64,000 nt of DNA from CBDANO01 sp965197665 (GCA_965197665.1 CBDANO010000003.1:124001-188000); one strand, 5' to 3'; positions 26,011 to 33,911 are shown, numbered from the stretch's first letter. The notes: generated by a model from the letters alone, not told the origin. Made by a program: numbers and translations.

Positions 26011-26622
26011 TTGAAGCGGCCTGACCAGATCAAGAAAGCGCCGGACCTGGGACCGGGAAGCCGGGTACCCCCAGGGCAGTTCTTGACGGACAAGTTCCCG
26101 GTGTTGACCCACGGGAGCATCCCCAAAATAGACGAGGAAAGTTGGCGGCTCAGGATATTCGGCCTAGTCTCCCAAGAAAGGAGCTTGGACTGGCGGGAGT
26201 TCTCCCTGCTCCAGTGGGAGACGATTCAGGTGGACTTTCACTGCGTCACGCAATGGAGCGCTCTGGATCAGACCTGGGAGGGAGTCCCATTGTCACGAGC
26301 GGTGGGCTTGGCCGGACCCTTGGGTGAGGCCAACTTCGTGATGGTTCATTGCTATGGGGGTTATTCGGTCAACCTGCCTCTGGAGTTGGCTATGGCCGAG
26401 GGATTGTTGGCCCACAAGCATAACGGCCAACCCTTGGGAGAGAGCCACGGTTGGCCTCTGCGGTTGGTGGTACCCAGCCGCTACGGCTGGAAGAGCGCCA
26501 AGTGGGTCTGCGGGATTGAGTTGCTTGCTGAGGACGCCCCCGGCTTCTGGGAACAACGAGGGTACAACAATAACGGCGACCCATGGAAGGAAGAGCGTTT
26601 CTGGCCCGAGTTGACCAAGTAG
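26011..26622 (+). CDS. Soluble molybdopterin-dependent oxidoreductase (sulfite oxidase/MsrP fold)
   Basis: 203 residues from TTG 26011, chosen because GAGGGGAGG sits six bases upstream and because the longer frame begins inside the promoter. Conserved features of the sulfite-oxidase molybdopterin domain are seen: H-C-V-T-Q-W with the metal-ligand Cys near residue 76, and S-H-G-W-P-L-R-L-V-V-P near 147. No signal peptide, so probably cytoplasmic. Substrate unknown. The gene faces selD, with which it converges, and diverges from the heat-shock operon. Confidence 0.82.
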   Translation: MKRPDQIKKAPDLGPGSRVPPGQFLTDKFPVLTHGSIPKIDEESWRLRIFGLVSQERSLDWREFSLLQWETIQVDFHCVTQWSALDQTWEGVPLSRAVGLAGPLGEANFVMVHCYGGYSVNLPLELAMAEGLLAHKHNGQPLGESHGWPLRLVVPSRYGWKSAKWVCGIELLAEDAPGFWEQRGYNNNGDPWKEERFWPELTK

Positions 26623-26632
26623 CGCCGTGGGA

Positions 26633-26682
26633 GATTGCCATGAAAACAGGCGATTTTCATCCCCATACGCGGCCTGCCGCGG
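26633..26682. repeat. 50-bp dispersed repeat, copy A
   Basis: Nearly the same 50 bp occur at 29166-29215. Both copies could encode M-K-[TV]-G-D-F-H-P-[HD]-T-R-P-A-A; here the frame stops after 17 codons (TAA at 26691-26693). Located between two convergent genes. Confidence 0.8.
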
Positions 26683-26699
26683 CGGGCCATTAAGGATTC

Positions 26700-27746
26700 T
26701 CAGGGCGAGACCCGAATTCGACCGGCGGGGCTTTCGGTTATCCGGCCGATGACCGACGCCACCGGCACGCCCGCGGTTGCCAGCTCGGACAACAGCCATT
26801 CCACTTTGGCTTCCGGGACCGACATCAACAGACCGCCGGAGGTCTGAGCGTCAGCAAGGAGCAGCCGCTGGGACTCGGTGAGGCCGTCGTCCCAGTCGAC
26901 GGTACCGCCGACGCTATCCAAGTTGCGGCGGGTGCCCCCGGGCGCCACGCCCTGTTCCAATAGCTCCCAGGCCCCCGGGAGGACCGGGACCCGGTGGAAC
27001 TGGACTTGGGCGGCCACGTTGCTGGCGCGGACCATGGACCTGAGGTGGCCCAGGAGTCCGAAACCGGTAACGTCGGTGCAGGCGCTAACCCCAACGTTGG
27101 TCATGGCTTCGCATGCCGCCCGGTTGAGGGTCGCCATGGTATCCACCGCATTTCGCAGCACGTCCTCCGGGGCAACGCCTTGCTTGCATCCAGTGGTAAT
27201 GATGCCGGTACCGATGGGCTTGGTCAGCACCAAGCGGTCGCCGGGCCGGGCGCCGGCGTTGGTAACCTGCTTCCCCGGTTCCACCAGGCCCACGACGGAT
27301 AAGCCGTACTTGGGCTCCGCGTCGTCGATGGTGTGCCCGCCTACGATCAAACAGCCGGCCTCCGCCGCTTTGGAGTAGCCGCCCCGGAGGACTTCTCCCA
27401 AAAGGTCCTTGGCCAAGTCCGCCGGGAAGGCGGCGATGTTCAGGGCCAGCAGGGGCTTTCCACCCATAGCGTAGACGTCACTGAGGGAGTTGGCGGCGGC
27501 GATAGCGCCGAACTCAAAGGGGTCGTCGGTGATGGGGGTGAAGAAGTCCACGGTCAGAATGAGGGACCGATGGTCGTCGATGCGGAATACCGCCGCGTCG
27601 TCCCCGGTCTCGCTCCCCACCAACAAATCGGGGTGGCGCATCACCGGCAGGTGACTCAGGACCTGCACCAGGTCCTCCATACCTAGCTTGCCGGCTCAAC
27701 CGGCGCAGTGGGACAGCTCGGTCAGCCGGACGTTACCGGTCTGCAT
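26700..27746 (-). CDS. selD: Selenophosphate synthetase SelD, itself a selenoprotein
   Basis: Makes selenophosphate from selenide and ATP, the donor for Sec-tRNA. From ATG 27746 the frame reads M-Q-T-G-N-V-R-L-T-E-L-S-H-C-A-G and then TGA at 27696-27698 (codon 17), followed by A-G-K. In E. coli SelD the matching residues are Cys17 and Lys20, both essential; here Sec17 and Lys20 fall at the same numbers. The body (348 residues in all) has D-D-A-A-V, G-G-H-T-I-D-D and D-V-T-G-F-G-L-L-G-H as in the family. Starting at 27680, after the TGA, would remove the active site. A SECIS-like hairpin follows 19 nt after the TGA. Confidence 0.95.
27658..27676 (-). promoter_or_regulatory. Putative SECIS hairpin of selD
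   Basis: On the coding strand AGGACCT - GGTGC - AGGTCCT: perfect 7-bp stem, 5-nt loop, starting 19 nt after the TGA codon. Confidence 0.78.
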
Positions 27747-27819
27747 GTAAGACTCCCTAGGGTCTGATAGCCAGAATTATAACAGGCGGGCCCTGCGTCT
27801 TAATCGGTAGACGCTGCGG

Positions 27820-28209
27820 TCAGTCCTTGACCGCTACCGCCTCGATCTCGACCAGCAGGCCGGGAAAAGCTAGGGCGCTGACCTCGACGCCAGTGCTGGC
27901 CGGCGGAGGGTCCGGGAAGAAGTCGGAACGGACCGAGTGGGTTTCCGCCAACCGGCTTATGTCGGTGACGTAGACAGTAACCTTTACTACGTCGGCCATA
28001 GAGGCGCCCGCCGATTCCAACACGCTCTTGACGTTCTCCAAGGCCCGCCTGGCTTGAGCGGCCATGTCGCCCTCGCCGACGACGTTGCCGTCGGAGTCCA
28101 AGGCGACCTGTCCGGAGGTGTAGATAGCGTTTCCTATCCTGATTCCCTGGGACATACTGTAATTGTCATCCCACTTCCAACCCGGGTCGATCTGCTGGCG
28201 CTGGCTCAT
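27820..28209 (-). CDS. RidA/YjgF/UK114-family protein lacking the catalytic arginine
   Basis: 129-residue RidA-fold protein (GQVALDSDGNVVG near residue 33, V-K-V-T-V-Y-V-T-D near 76, V-E-I-E-A-V-A at the end). Canonical RidA has P-A-R near residue 105, the Arg binding the imine substrate; here the sequence is P-A-S-T-G, so the Arg is missing. It belongs to a Rid subfamily probably without 2-iminobutanoate deaminase activity. ATG at 28209 has AAGGAGG upstream. Confidence 0.88.
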   Translation of the reverse strand: MSQRQQIDPGWKWDDNYSMSQGIRIGNAIYTSGQVALDSDGNVVGEGDMAAQARRALENVKSVLESAGASMADVVKVTVYVTDISRLAETHSVRSDFFPDPPPASTGVEVSALAFPGLLVEIEAVAVKD

Positions 28210-28318
28210 GCTATTCCTCCTTAGATGTTAGTGTTTTGACAGTAATGGACTGCTCGAAGCCGGGATATTTTGCGATTGGGACCGGCGATTGGTAACTGGT
28301 ATCCGGGCGGCGGCGGGC

Positions 28319-28717
28319 TTAACATGGGTCCGCTACCCGGTAAGACCGCCACCCGTATAGGAAGGAGTACCAGGAGGCCTCGGACCATCGCCGGGTTCCC
28401 GGTGGCGAGGAATCGGGAATGGATACGGCCTCCTGAGAGGGCGGGTCCTGGAACTCCGGCGGTTCCGGCTGGGGCTGCCCGGTCGGCGGCAACGGCGGCC
28501 CGGCGTGGGCACCCCGGATGAAGGCTACGGCATCACCCGCGCGGTCCCGGAAGAAGCCGTCGGAAAACTCGCCAAGGCATTCACCGTCGTAGGAGAAAAC
28601 CCTAGCGTCGAGGAAGAAGGCCCGGGCCCGGCCTGACGAGTCGTAGATAGCGTTCCCGATTAGCCAACCAATGGGCCATCCGGTGCTGTTGTAGACCGGT
28701 TCTTGATTCAATGGCAC
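28319..28717 (-). CDS. 4-fold beta-flower domain protein
   Basis: 132 residues from GTG 28717 (AAGGT upstream). The first 70 residues contain repeated short strands of the form VYNSTGWPIGWLIGNAIYD, RVFSYDGECLGEF, F-F-R-D-R-A-G-D-A-V-A-F, the pattern of the small beta-flower domain. The C-terminal part is Pro-rich and probably disordered. Function unknown. Confidence 0.55.
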   Translation of the reverse strand: MPLNQEPVYNSTGWPIGWLIGNAIYDSSGRARAFFLDARVFSYDGECLGEFSDGFFRDRAGDAVAFIRGAHAGPPLPPTGQPQPEPPEFQDPPSQEAVSIPDSSPPGTRRWSEASWYSFLYGWRSYRVADPC

Positions 28718-28732
28718 TTTACCTTCTTGGTA

Positions 28733-28755
28733 GGGGCCGGTTTCAAACCGGCCCC
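28733..28755. repeat. Palindromic dispersed repeat (23 bp)
   Basis: GGGGCCGG-TTTCAAA-CCGGCCCC is a perfect hairpin just upstream of the beta-flower gene; the same core recurs at 29069-29089 and 29141-29159, with a variant at 25918-25933 and 61351-61366. Confidence 0.9.
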
Positions 28756-28821
28756 TGCGCGTTGGGCCGCCCGCGTTGCGTCGGCTAAGGGCCGCCGCCG
28801 TGGAAACGATGAAGAGGGAAG

Positions 28822-28896
28822 TGGTGGCAACGACTGGATTCGAACCAGTGACCTAGCGCTTATGAAGCGCCCGCTCTGCCGCTGAGCTACGTTGCC
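28822..28896 (-). tRNA. tRNA-Met (CAU), elongator type
   Basis: The minus strand folds as a complete cloverleaf: acceptor GGCAACG/CGTTGCC, D-arm GCTC/GAGC, anticodon arm GGCGC-TTCATAA-GCGCT with anticodon CAT, T-arm ACTGG-TTCGAAT-CCAGT, discriminator A and an encoded CCA (28822-28824). The anticodon arm is that of elongator methionine tRNA rather than the initiator or the Ile(CAU) type. Confidence 0.95.
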
Positions 28897-29038
28897 ACCC
28901 GGAACGGGGCCGGCCAGCCGCCGGGCCCCGCCTCTACGCAGCTAATGGTAATCCGGGCAAATTTGGCTGTCAATTGAGTTGATTCGGGCTTTGCTCCGGA
29001 TATCGTGTGACATTATTATTGAAAAGCTACCTGTTGGT

Positions 29039-29160
29039 CGGGGAATGCCGGGTTTCTTTCTTGGGAGCGGGCCGGTTTCAAACCGGCCCCTACGGTTTTG
29101 GGCGGTTTCTCGGGGAATGCCGGGTTTCTTTCTTGGGAGTGGGCCGGTTTCAAACCGGCG
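29039..29160. repeat. Tandem 72-bp repeat carrying the palindrome (1.7 copies)
   Basis: 29039-29110 and 29111-29160 share CGGGGAATGCCGGGTTTCTT and the following palindrome GGGCCGGTTTCAAACCGGC (29069-29089, 29141-29159) with one or two differences. The block lies between the tRNA and the next gene. Confidence 0.9.
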
Positions 29161-29165
29161 TGAGG

Positions 29166-29215
29166 GATTGCGATGAAGGTAGGCGATTTTCATCCGGATA
29201 CGCGGCCGGCCGCGG
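29166..29215. repeat. 50-bp dispersed repeat, copy B
   Basis: Matches 26633-26682 at most positions. Here the repeat supplies the start codon and first 14 codons of the hypothetical gene at 29173. Confidence 0.8.
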
Positions 29216-29610
29216 GGGGCAGCAGCGATTCCGAAGAGGTGAGGCCGGAGGAATCTCGGGAGTCACCCGAGGCTCTGGTGGCGGAGACGGCCTCTCGGAT
29301 GCTGGTGGTGGTAGCTGAGCTGGCTTGCCGGCTTCGCCCTTTCCCATCGTTTTTGAACATGGCGACGGTGCAAGCCGTAGAGCTTGATCCTGGGCCGGGG
29401 ATAGGCCCGGACCGGGGCTGCGTCGTGGTGCTGCCGGGCGGGGAGATCTGCGAACTGGACTTGCTGCTTCTGCCGGGCATAGAGGGGGTCCGGGACTTCG
29501 ACTCGGTGGACCGGATGAAGGAGTTGGAGCTGGAGGCGGAGGAATACATCGGCTACGCGGCGTCGGCGATACGCTTGCTGTATGAGGAGTTGCGCCGACG
29601 CGGGCCATAG
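29173..29610 (+). CDS. Hypothetical protein whose N-terminus comes from a dispersed repeat
   Basis: 145 residues, no family recognised. The first 14 residues (M-K-V-G-D-F-H-P-D-T-R-P-A-A) are encoded by the dispersed 50-bp repeat; then comes a Ser/Glu-rich linker, a hydrophobic helix (MLVVVAELACRL), a beta-rich middle, and a helical acidic end. No ribosome binding site is seen at ATG 29173; the true start could be further in (e.g. GTG codons around 29240). Coding character of the body looks normal. Confidence 0.55.
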   Translation: MKVGDFHPDTRPAAGGSSDSEEVRPEESRESPEALVAETASRMLVVVAELACRLRPFPSFLNMATVQAVELDPGPGIGPDRGCVVVLPGGEICELDLLLLPGIEGVRDFDSVDRMKELELEAEEYIGYAASAIRLLYEELRRRGP

Positions 29611-29631
29611 GCGGCGCCGGTCTACTCCCGG

Positions 29632-30375
29632 TTAGCGGGGCAACAGGGAGCGGAGACGGCGCTTGACCTCGCGCCATCTTGGAGTCAGCCAGAAGTAGTT
29701 ATCGAGCATTTCCTCGAGAGCGCCGGTACCCCCCGCAAGGAGGGGTCTGCCGTGGCCCACGCAAGCGACTTCGAAGGGCAAGCAGGCCAGTCGATGGACG
29801 GAGGCCCGGTAATCTTGGAAGTTGGTGCCCGGAAAGGGTACGGGCCTGCGGAACTGGTGTCCGTCGGCCAACAACATATCTCCAGTGAAAAGGACCTTTT
29901 GCTCCTCGAGGTAGAGGCACACGCTGCCTGGCGTGTGGCCGGGAGTGTGCACCACCCGCAGGCCGCCGAGCACCGGCAAGGTCTGGCCGTCTTCAATTAG
30001 CTGGTGGGCCGGGATGTGGTGCAGCAGAGGGACGTTCCAACCGAAGGCCGGGGGTTGGGCCGGGTAGTGCAGTTGGCGGGTACCGGTCTTTCGGAGACAA
30101 CGGGTGTCGGCCGGGTGAACCAAGATTTCGGCCCCGGTAAGCCGGGACATCATCTTGAGGGGTCCGGTGTGGTCGGGATGGCTGTGGGTGACGATTGCGC
30201 GCCGGATTTCCGAGGGGCTGCGCCGGATGCTTTGGATGTACCGGGAGATCTTACCCCAAGCACCGGGGAAGCCGGCGTCGATGAGAGTGAGCCCCGAGTC
30301 TTCCACCAGCAGATAAGCGTTGCTCCATCTGAGGCCGGGGATACGGTGGATGCGCGGGGCGATTTCCATAGGCAA
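29632..30375 (-). CDS. MBL-fold metallo-hydrolase
   Basis: 247-residue metallo-beta-lactamase fold protein with the metal motif T-H-S-H-P-D-H-T-G near residue 63 and further ligands in H-T-P-G-H-T-P-G-S near 143 and T-G-D-M near 163. Likely a glyoxalase II-type or related thioester/lactone hydrolase; substrate unknown. Its start lies 22 bp after the stop of the RNase HI-MoaC fusion, so it probably ends that operon. Confidence 0.88.
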   Translation of the reverse strand: MPMEIAPRIHRIPGLRWSNAYLLVEDSGLTLIDAGFPGAWGKISRYIQSIRRSPSEIRRAIVTHSHPDHTGPLKMMSRLTGAEILVHPADTRCLRKTGTRQLHYPAQPPAFGWNVPLLHHIPAHQLIEDGQTLPVLGGLRVVHTPGHTPGSVCLYLEEQKVLFTGDMLLADGHQFRRPVPFPGTNFQDYRASVHRLACLPFEVACVGHGRPLLAGGTGALEEMLDNYFWLTPRWREVKRRLRSLLPR

Positions 30376-30397
30376 GCTGTCGATGGGCTGTTGCCGG

Positions 30398-31306
30398 CTA
30401 TTCGTCCAAGTGGATGTCCCCGCTCCGGCCGCCCGTCTTCCGTACCAGCCGGATGCCCTCGATGCTGATGCCGGGGTCCACGGACTTGCACATGTCGTAG
30501 ACGGTCAAGGCGGCCACCGAGACGGCGGTCAGGGCCTCCATCTCGACTCCGGTCTTGGCCGACGTGCCGACGGTGGCGGTGATGTCGATACGGTGCCGTT
30601 GGGGGTCCAGCCGCAACTCGACGTCAACCCGGTTCAGGGGCAAGGGATGGCATAGGGGCACCAGGTCCGGGGTCCGTTTTGCGCCCATGATTCCAGCCAA
30701 CTGGGCGACGGTGAGCACGTCGCCTTTCTTCATCAGGCCCTCTTGGACCAGCCGGGCGGTTTCCGGTTGGACCGAAACGTGTCCTTTGGCGGTGGCTTCC
30801 CGGTCGGTGGCCGGCTTGGCTCCAACGTCCACCATGCGCACCCGGCCTTGGTCGTCCAAGTGAGTAAGTGGGCTTGGGGCCGGATCGCCAACCCGGTTAT
30901 TGAGGGAGCGGTTCATGGCGGCGAAGGCGAGGCGGTCCGCTTCTTCATTCCAGGGGTCGCCGGCGTGTCCTTGCACCCAATTCCAGTTGACCTTCCTGGA
31001 CTCCGCGAGAGAGTCCAACCGGTCCCAGAGGTCCTGATTGACCCGTCGCTTCCAGTTCCGGGTCATGGTCTTGACGAGGTACTCGCTGTCGCTGTAGAGG
31101 GCCACGGAAGCCCCGGCGGGGACGGCCTCCAAGCCTTTTATGGCTGCGGTAAGCTCCATGCGGTTGTTGGTAGTGTCGGGCTCGTGGCCGGAGAGGCGCT
31201 CGGGTTCCCCCTGCTCCGGCAAGATAACCGCCCCCCAGCCGCCGGGGCCGGGGTTGTTCAAGCACGAGCCGTCAGTGTAAACGGTTATGGAGCTACTTGG
31301 CGGCAT
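30398..31306 (-). CDS. RNase HI - MoaC fusion protein
   Basis: One 302-residue frame encodes two enzymes. Residues about 5-140 are RNase HI, which cuts RNA in RNA-DNA hybrids: the acidic set is visible as Y-T-D-G-S, R-M-E-L, Y-S-D-S and the final E-A-D after G-H-A-G-D. Residues about 147-302 are MoaC, cyclic pyranopterin monophosphate synthase: M-V-D-V-G-A-K near 154, L-C-H-P-L-P-L near 220, G-V-E-M-E-A-L-T-A near 255. Both halves look complete and no stop or start signal separates them. ATG at 31306 has GAGAG upstream; GTG 31330 is an alternative. It follows moaA by 47 bp, so the MoaC half matches its neighbour and the RNase half is the odd partner. Confidence 0.92.
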   Translation of the reverse strand: MPPSSSITVYTDGSCLNNPGPGGWGAVILPEQGEPERLSGHEPDTTNNRMELTAAIKGLEAVPAGASVALYSDSEYLVKTMTRNWKRRVNQDLWDRLDSLAESRKVNWNWVQGHAGDPWNEEADRLAFAAMNRSLNNRVGDPAPSPLTHLDDQGRVRMVDVGAKPATDREATAKGHVSVQPETARLVQEGLMKKGDVLTVAQLAGIMGAKRTPDLVPLCHPLPLNRVDVELRLDPQRHRIDITATVGTSAKTGVEMEALTAVSVAALTVYDMCKSVDPGISIEGIRLVRKTGGRSGDIHLDE

Positions 31307-31353
31307 TATTTCTCTCGGCGGAGGCGGCACATGAAATCAAATCCGAATGATTG

Positions 31354-32367
31354 TCAGCCGCCGATCTGGTACATTTCGATTTTCCGGGGAGCGTTTTGCA
31401 GGCCGGCCAAGGCGGTCCGCTCCTCGGAGTAGCGGTCCACCCGCTTGCCCCAAAGGCCCTCGATAATGCCGCGGAGCTGATCATCGCCGACCCCGGCGCG
31501 GAGAGGGTCGCGGAGACTGACGCCCCGGGCGGCGAACAAACAGGTGTAGACGTTCCCGTCGGTGGACAACCGGGAACGGGTGCAATCGCCGCAGAAAGGT
31601 TGGGTTACCGAGGCGATGACGCCGACTTCGCCACCGCCGTCCCGGTAGCGGTAGCGCATGGCCACCTCGCCGCGGTAGCCGCTCTCCAGGGGCTCCAGGG
31701 GCATTTCGGCGTCGATGCGGCGGATGATTTCCGCGGCGGGCACCACTTGGTCCCACTTCCAGCCGTTGCGGTTGCCCACGTCCATGTACTCGATGAAGCG
31801 GATGACGCGGCCGGAACCCTTGAAGTAGCGGGCGAGGTCCACCACGGTGTGGTCGTTTACTCCCTTTTGGACTACCGCGTTGACCTTTATGGGGGACAAC
31901 CCCGAGGCCGCCGCCGCTTCGATTCCTTGGAGCACCCGGCTGGGGTCAAACCCCCGACCGTTCATCTCCTTGAAGATATTTTCGTCCAGGGTGTCCAGGC
32001 TCACCGTAATCCGTTGCAACCCGGCGTCCTTGAGCTGCCGGGCCTGTTGGGCTAGGAGATAGCCGTTGGTGGTGAGGGTCAGGTCCTGGACGCCTTCGAT
32101 TTCCGAGAGCATAGCCACCAAGCGGCTCAGGTCGGTGCGCAGGAGGGGCTCTCCGCCGGTGATGCGGAGCTTGTTGACACCTAAGCTAACGAAGATGCGG
32201 GCGAGACGGGCGATTTCTTCGAAGCTGAGGATTTCCTCCTTGGGCAGGAACCGGTAGCTTTCTCCAAAGACCTCGGCGGGCATGCAGTACGGGCAGCGGA
32301 AGTTGCACCGGTCGGTAACCGATATCCGCAGGTCCCGGAGGGGTCTTCCCAATCTATCGAGGGTCAT
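31354..32367 (-). CDS. moaA: GTP 3',8-cyclase MoaA
   Basis: Radical SAM enzyme for the first step of molybdopterin synthesis; works with MoaC. 337 residues from ATG 32367 (MTLDRLGRPL), where the family normally begins; an open frame runs 63 codons further upstream but is only repeat DNA. The SAM cluster motif C-N-F-R-C-P-Y-C is near residue 20, the C-terminal cluster cysteines are in F-C-G-D-C near 258 and C-L-F near 275, and the final G-G is present. AGGAG lies about 13 bp upstream. Confidence 0.95.
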   Translation of the reverse strand: MTLDRLGRPLRDLRISVTDRCNFRCPYCMPAEVFGESYRFLPKEEILSFEEIARLARIFVSLGVNKLRITGGEPLLRTDLSRLVAMLSEIEGVQDLTLTTNGYLLAQQARQLKDAGLQRITVSLDTLDENIFKEMNGRGFDPSRVLQGIEAAAASGLSPIKVNAVVQKGVNDHTVVDLARYFKGSGRVIRFIEYMDVGNRNGWKWDQVVPAAEIIRRIDAEMPLEPLESGYRGEVAMRYRYRDGGGEVGVIASVTQPFCGDCTRSRLSTDGNVYTCLFAARGVSLRDPLRAGVGDDQLRGIIEGLWGKRVDRYSEERTALAGLQNAPRKIEMYQIGG

Positions 32368-32386
32368 GGGTTGGATTCGATCTCCT

Positions 32387-32419
32387 GAGAATAACGGGAG
32401 AATAACGGGAGAATAACGG
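32387..32419. repeat. Three perfect tandem 11-bp units
   Basis: GAGAATAACGG repeated at 32387-32397, 32398-32408 and 32409-32419, just upstream of moaA. Confidence 0.95.
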
Positions 32420-32482
32420 CGAGGAAATGACTGCGGGGACAGCCGTAGATAATCATAGTTTTCCTGGCATATTTTTCCTGGG

Positions 32483-33238
32483 TCAGCCAAGGGCTTCCAG
32501 TAACTTGACGGCATTGCCGGCCGCGTGGGCCCGGTGGCTGATACGGTTCTTTTCATCCAAGGGCAACTGAGCCATGGTCAGCCCGTAGGAGGGTAGGTAG
32601 AACACCGGGTCATAGCCGAAGCCCTCCTCTCCCGTTGGCTCATATTGTATCATTCCGGCCACCGAGCCAACCAGCAAGGTCAACCGCCCCGGCGCCTCTT
32701 CAGGACGGGGCGGGGCATCCGGTCCCGAGCTTCCCTTGGTTGGCGGCGGAACTGCCGCGTCTGGGGAAGGCGGCCCCGCGACGGCAATGACGCAGTAGAA
32801 CCGGGCGGTGCGGCGCGGCCAAGGGACACCCTGGAGATTGCGCAGCAATAAAGCCACTCGGTCCGCATCCGACATCTTCCGTTTCGGCATCTTCGGTTTC
32901 AGCGACTCGGTTGAGGGAGGCTGCCCCGGTGGCCGTGAAGGGGAGCCATGGTCTGGTTCCTCTCCGTAGCGGGCCGAATATACACCGGGGGCGCCGCCCA
33001 AGGCGTCCACCTCCAAACCTGAGTCATCGGCTAGAGTTGGCAGTCCGCTGAGGCCGGCATAGGCCCTTGCCTTCAGAGCGGCGTTCTCGGCGAAGGTGCG
33101 GCCTGTCTCTTCGACTTCTTGGCCAATGCCGGCGTCTTCTAAGGAGACTAGCCGGAAAGGGACGGCAGCGAGGAGCCGGCGGTACTCCCGCATCTTTCCG
33201 GGGTTTCCGGTGGCGACCAAGAGTTTCGGTAGGGGCAT
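32483..33238 (-). CDS. rdgB: XTP/dITP diphosphatase (RdgB/HAM1) with Pro-rich insertions
   Basis: House-cleaning enzyme that hydrolyses inosine and xanthosine triphosphates. The N-terminus L-V-A-T-G-N-P-G-K and A-D-D-S-G-L-E-V-D-A-L near residue 71 and the C-terminal G-F-G-Y-D-P-V-F and S-H-R motifs are conserved. At 251 residues it is about 50 longer than usual because of a Ser/Pro-rich insert after A-R-Y-G-E-E (about residues 91-120) and a second one around residues 165-185. ATG at 33238. First gene of the minus-strand row rdgB-moaA-rnh/moaC-MBL. Confidence 0.93.
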   Translation of the reverse strand: MPLPKLLVATGNPGKMREYRRLLAAVPFRLVSLEDAGIGQEVEETGRTFAENAALKARAYAGLSGLPTLADDSGLEVDALGGAPGVYSARYGEEPDHGSPSRPPGQPPSTESLKPKMPKRKMSDADRVALLLRNLQGVPWPRRTARFYCVIAVAGPPSPDAAVPPPTKGSSGPDAPPRPEEAPGRLTLLVGSVAGMIQYEPTGEEGFGYDPVFYLPSYGLTMAQLPLDEKNRISHRAHAAGNAVKLLEALG

Positions 33239-33482
33239 TAGCAACGCCTCGGGGTCCGATGATGGTGTTTGGGTCGTCGATTTACAGGATGTCTTCCCGC
33301 TGGGGTTTGGGGGGTGTCCGCCAGACGGTTGCGGTGTTCATAGCATTCATGGTAGCAGCGGAGGGCGGCGGAGTAAAAACCCGCCCGGGTTGCCCTTGGG
33401 GGACGGTGGAAATCGGCGCGGGTTGGGGAGAGGGGAAGCAAAGGTTTGTGCAAGATTTCACTACCGGCTGCGGCCACGCCTA

Positions 33483-33491
33483 TGTTATAAT
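33483..33491 (+). promoter_or_regulatory. Extended -10 promoter of the nuo operon
   Basis: TGTTATAAT at 33483-33491 is a perfect -10 box with the TGN extension, 36 bp before nuoA. No good -35 box at the usual distance, as expected for extended -10 promoters. Confidence 0.65.
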
Positions 33492-33527
33492 TCCACGTCG
33501 AGTTAGACTCGTGTTGAGCGGTGGCTG

Positions 33528-33911
33528 ATGTTAGACGACTACTTTCGCCAGTATGGCTTGGTCGCTATCTTCGTCGTCATTTCCTTCATCGTGCCGGCCA
33601 GCATGCTGCTGATGTCCTGGATGTCTTCCCGCATCGGACTCCGGCCCAACAATCCCACGGCGGTCAAGGAAGAGACCTATGAGTGTGGAATGCAGGCGTT
33701 GGGCGGCCGGTGGAGCCAGTTCAACTTTCGCTACTACATGTACGCCGTGCTGTTCGTCATCTTCGACGTTGAAGTGGTGTTTCTATACCCTTGGGCCACC
33801 AAGTTCCTGAAGCTGGAGTTGTTTGCGCTAATCGAAATGGCGGCTTTCGTTTCGATCCTCCTAGTGGGGTGGGCTTACGCTTGGCGCAAAAGAGACTTGG
33901 AGTGGGGTTAG
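33528..33911 (+). CDS. nuoA: NADH-quinone oxidoreductase subunit A
   Basis: 127-residue membrane subunit with three helices (about 9-30, 63-83, 92-113 plus the conserved loop E-T-Y-E-C-G-M near residue 48). First gene of the nuoABCDHIJKLMN operon; an extended -10 promoter lies 36 bp upstream. Confidence 0.96.
   Translation: MLDDYFRQYGLVAIFVVISFIVPASMLLMSWMSSRIGLRPNNPTAVKEETYECGMQALGGRWSQFNFRYYMYAVLFVIFDVEVVFLYPWATKFLKLELFALIEMAAFVSILLVGWAYAWRKRDLEWG

Noticed and set aside
28703..28885. 60-codon plus-strand frame with V-G-A-G-F-K-P-A-P
   Set aside because: It is the translation of the palindromic repeat plus the antisense of the tRNA; the peptide is known as a by-product of such repeats.
31354..32556. 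Longer MoaA starting at 32556
   Set aside because: The extra 63 codons cover the 11-bp tandem repeat and part of rdgB and do not match the family's N-terminus.
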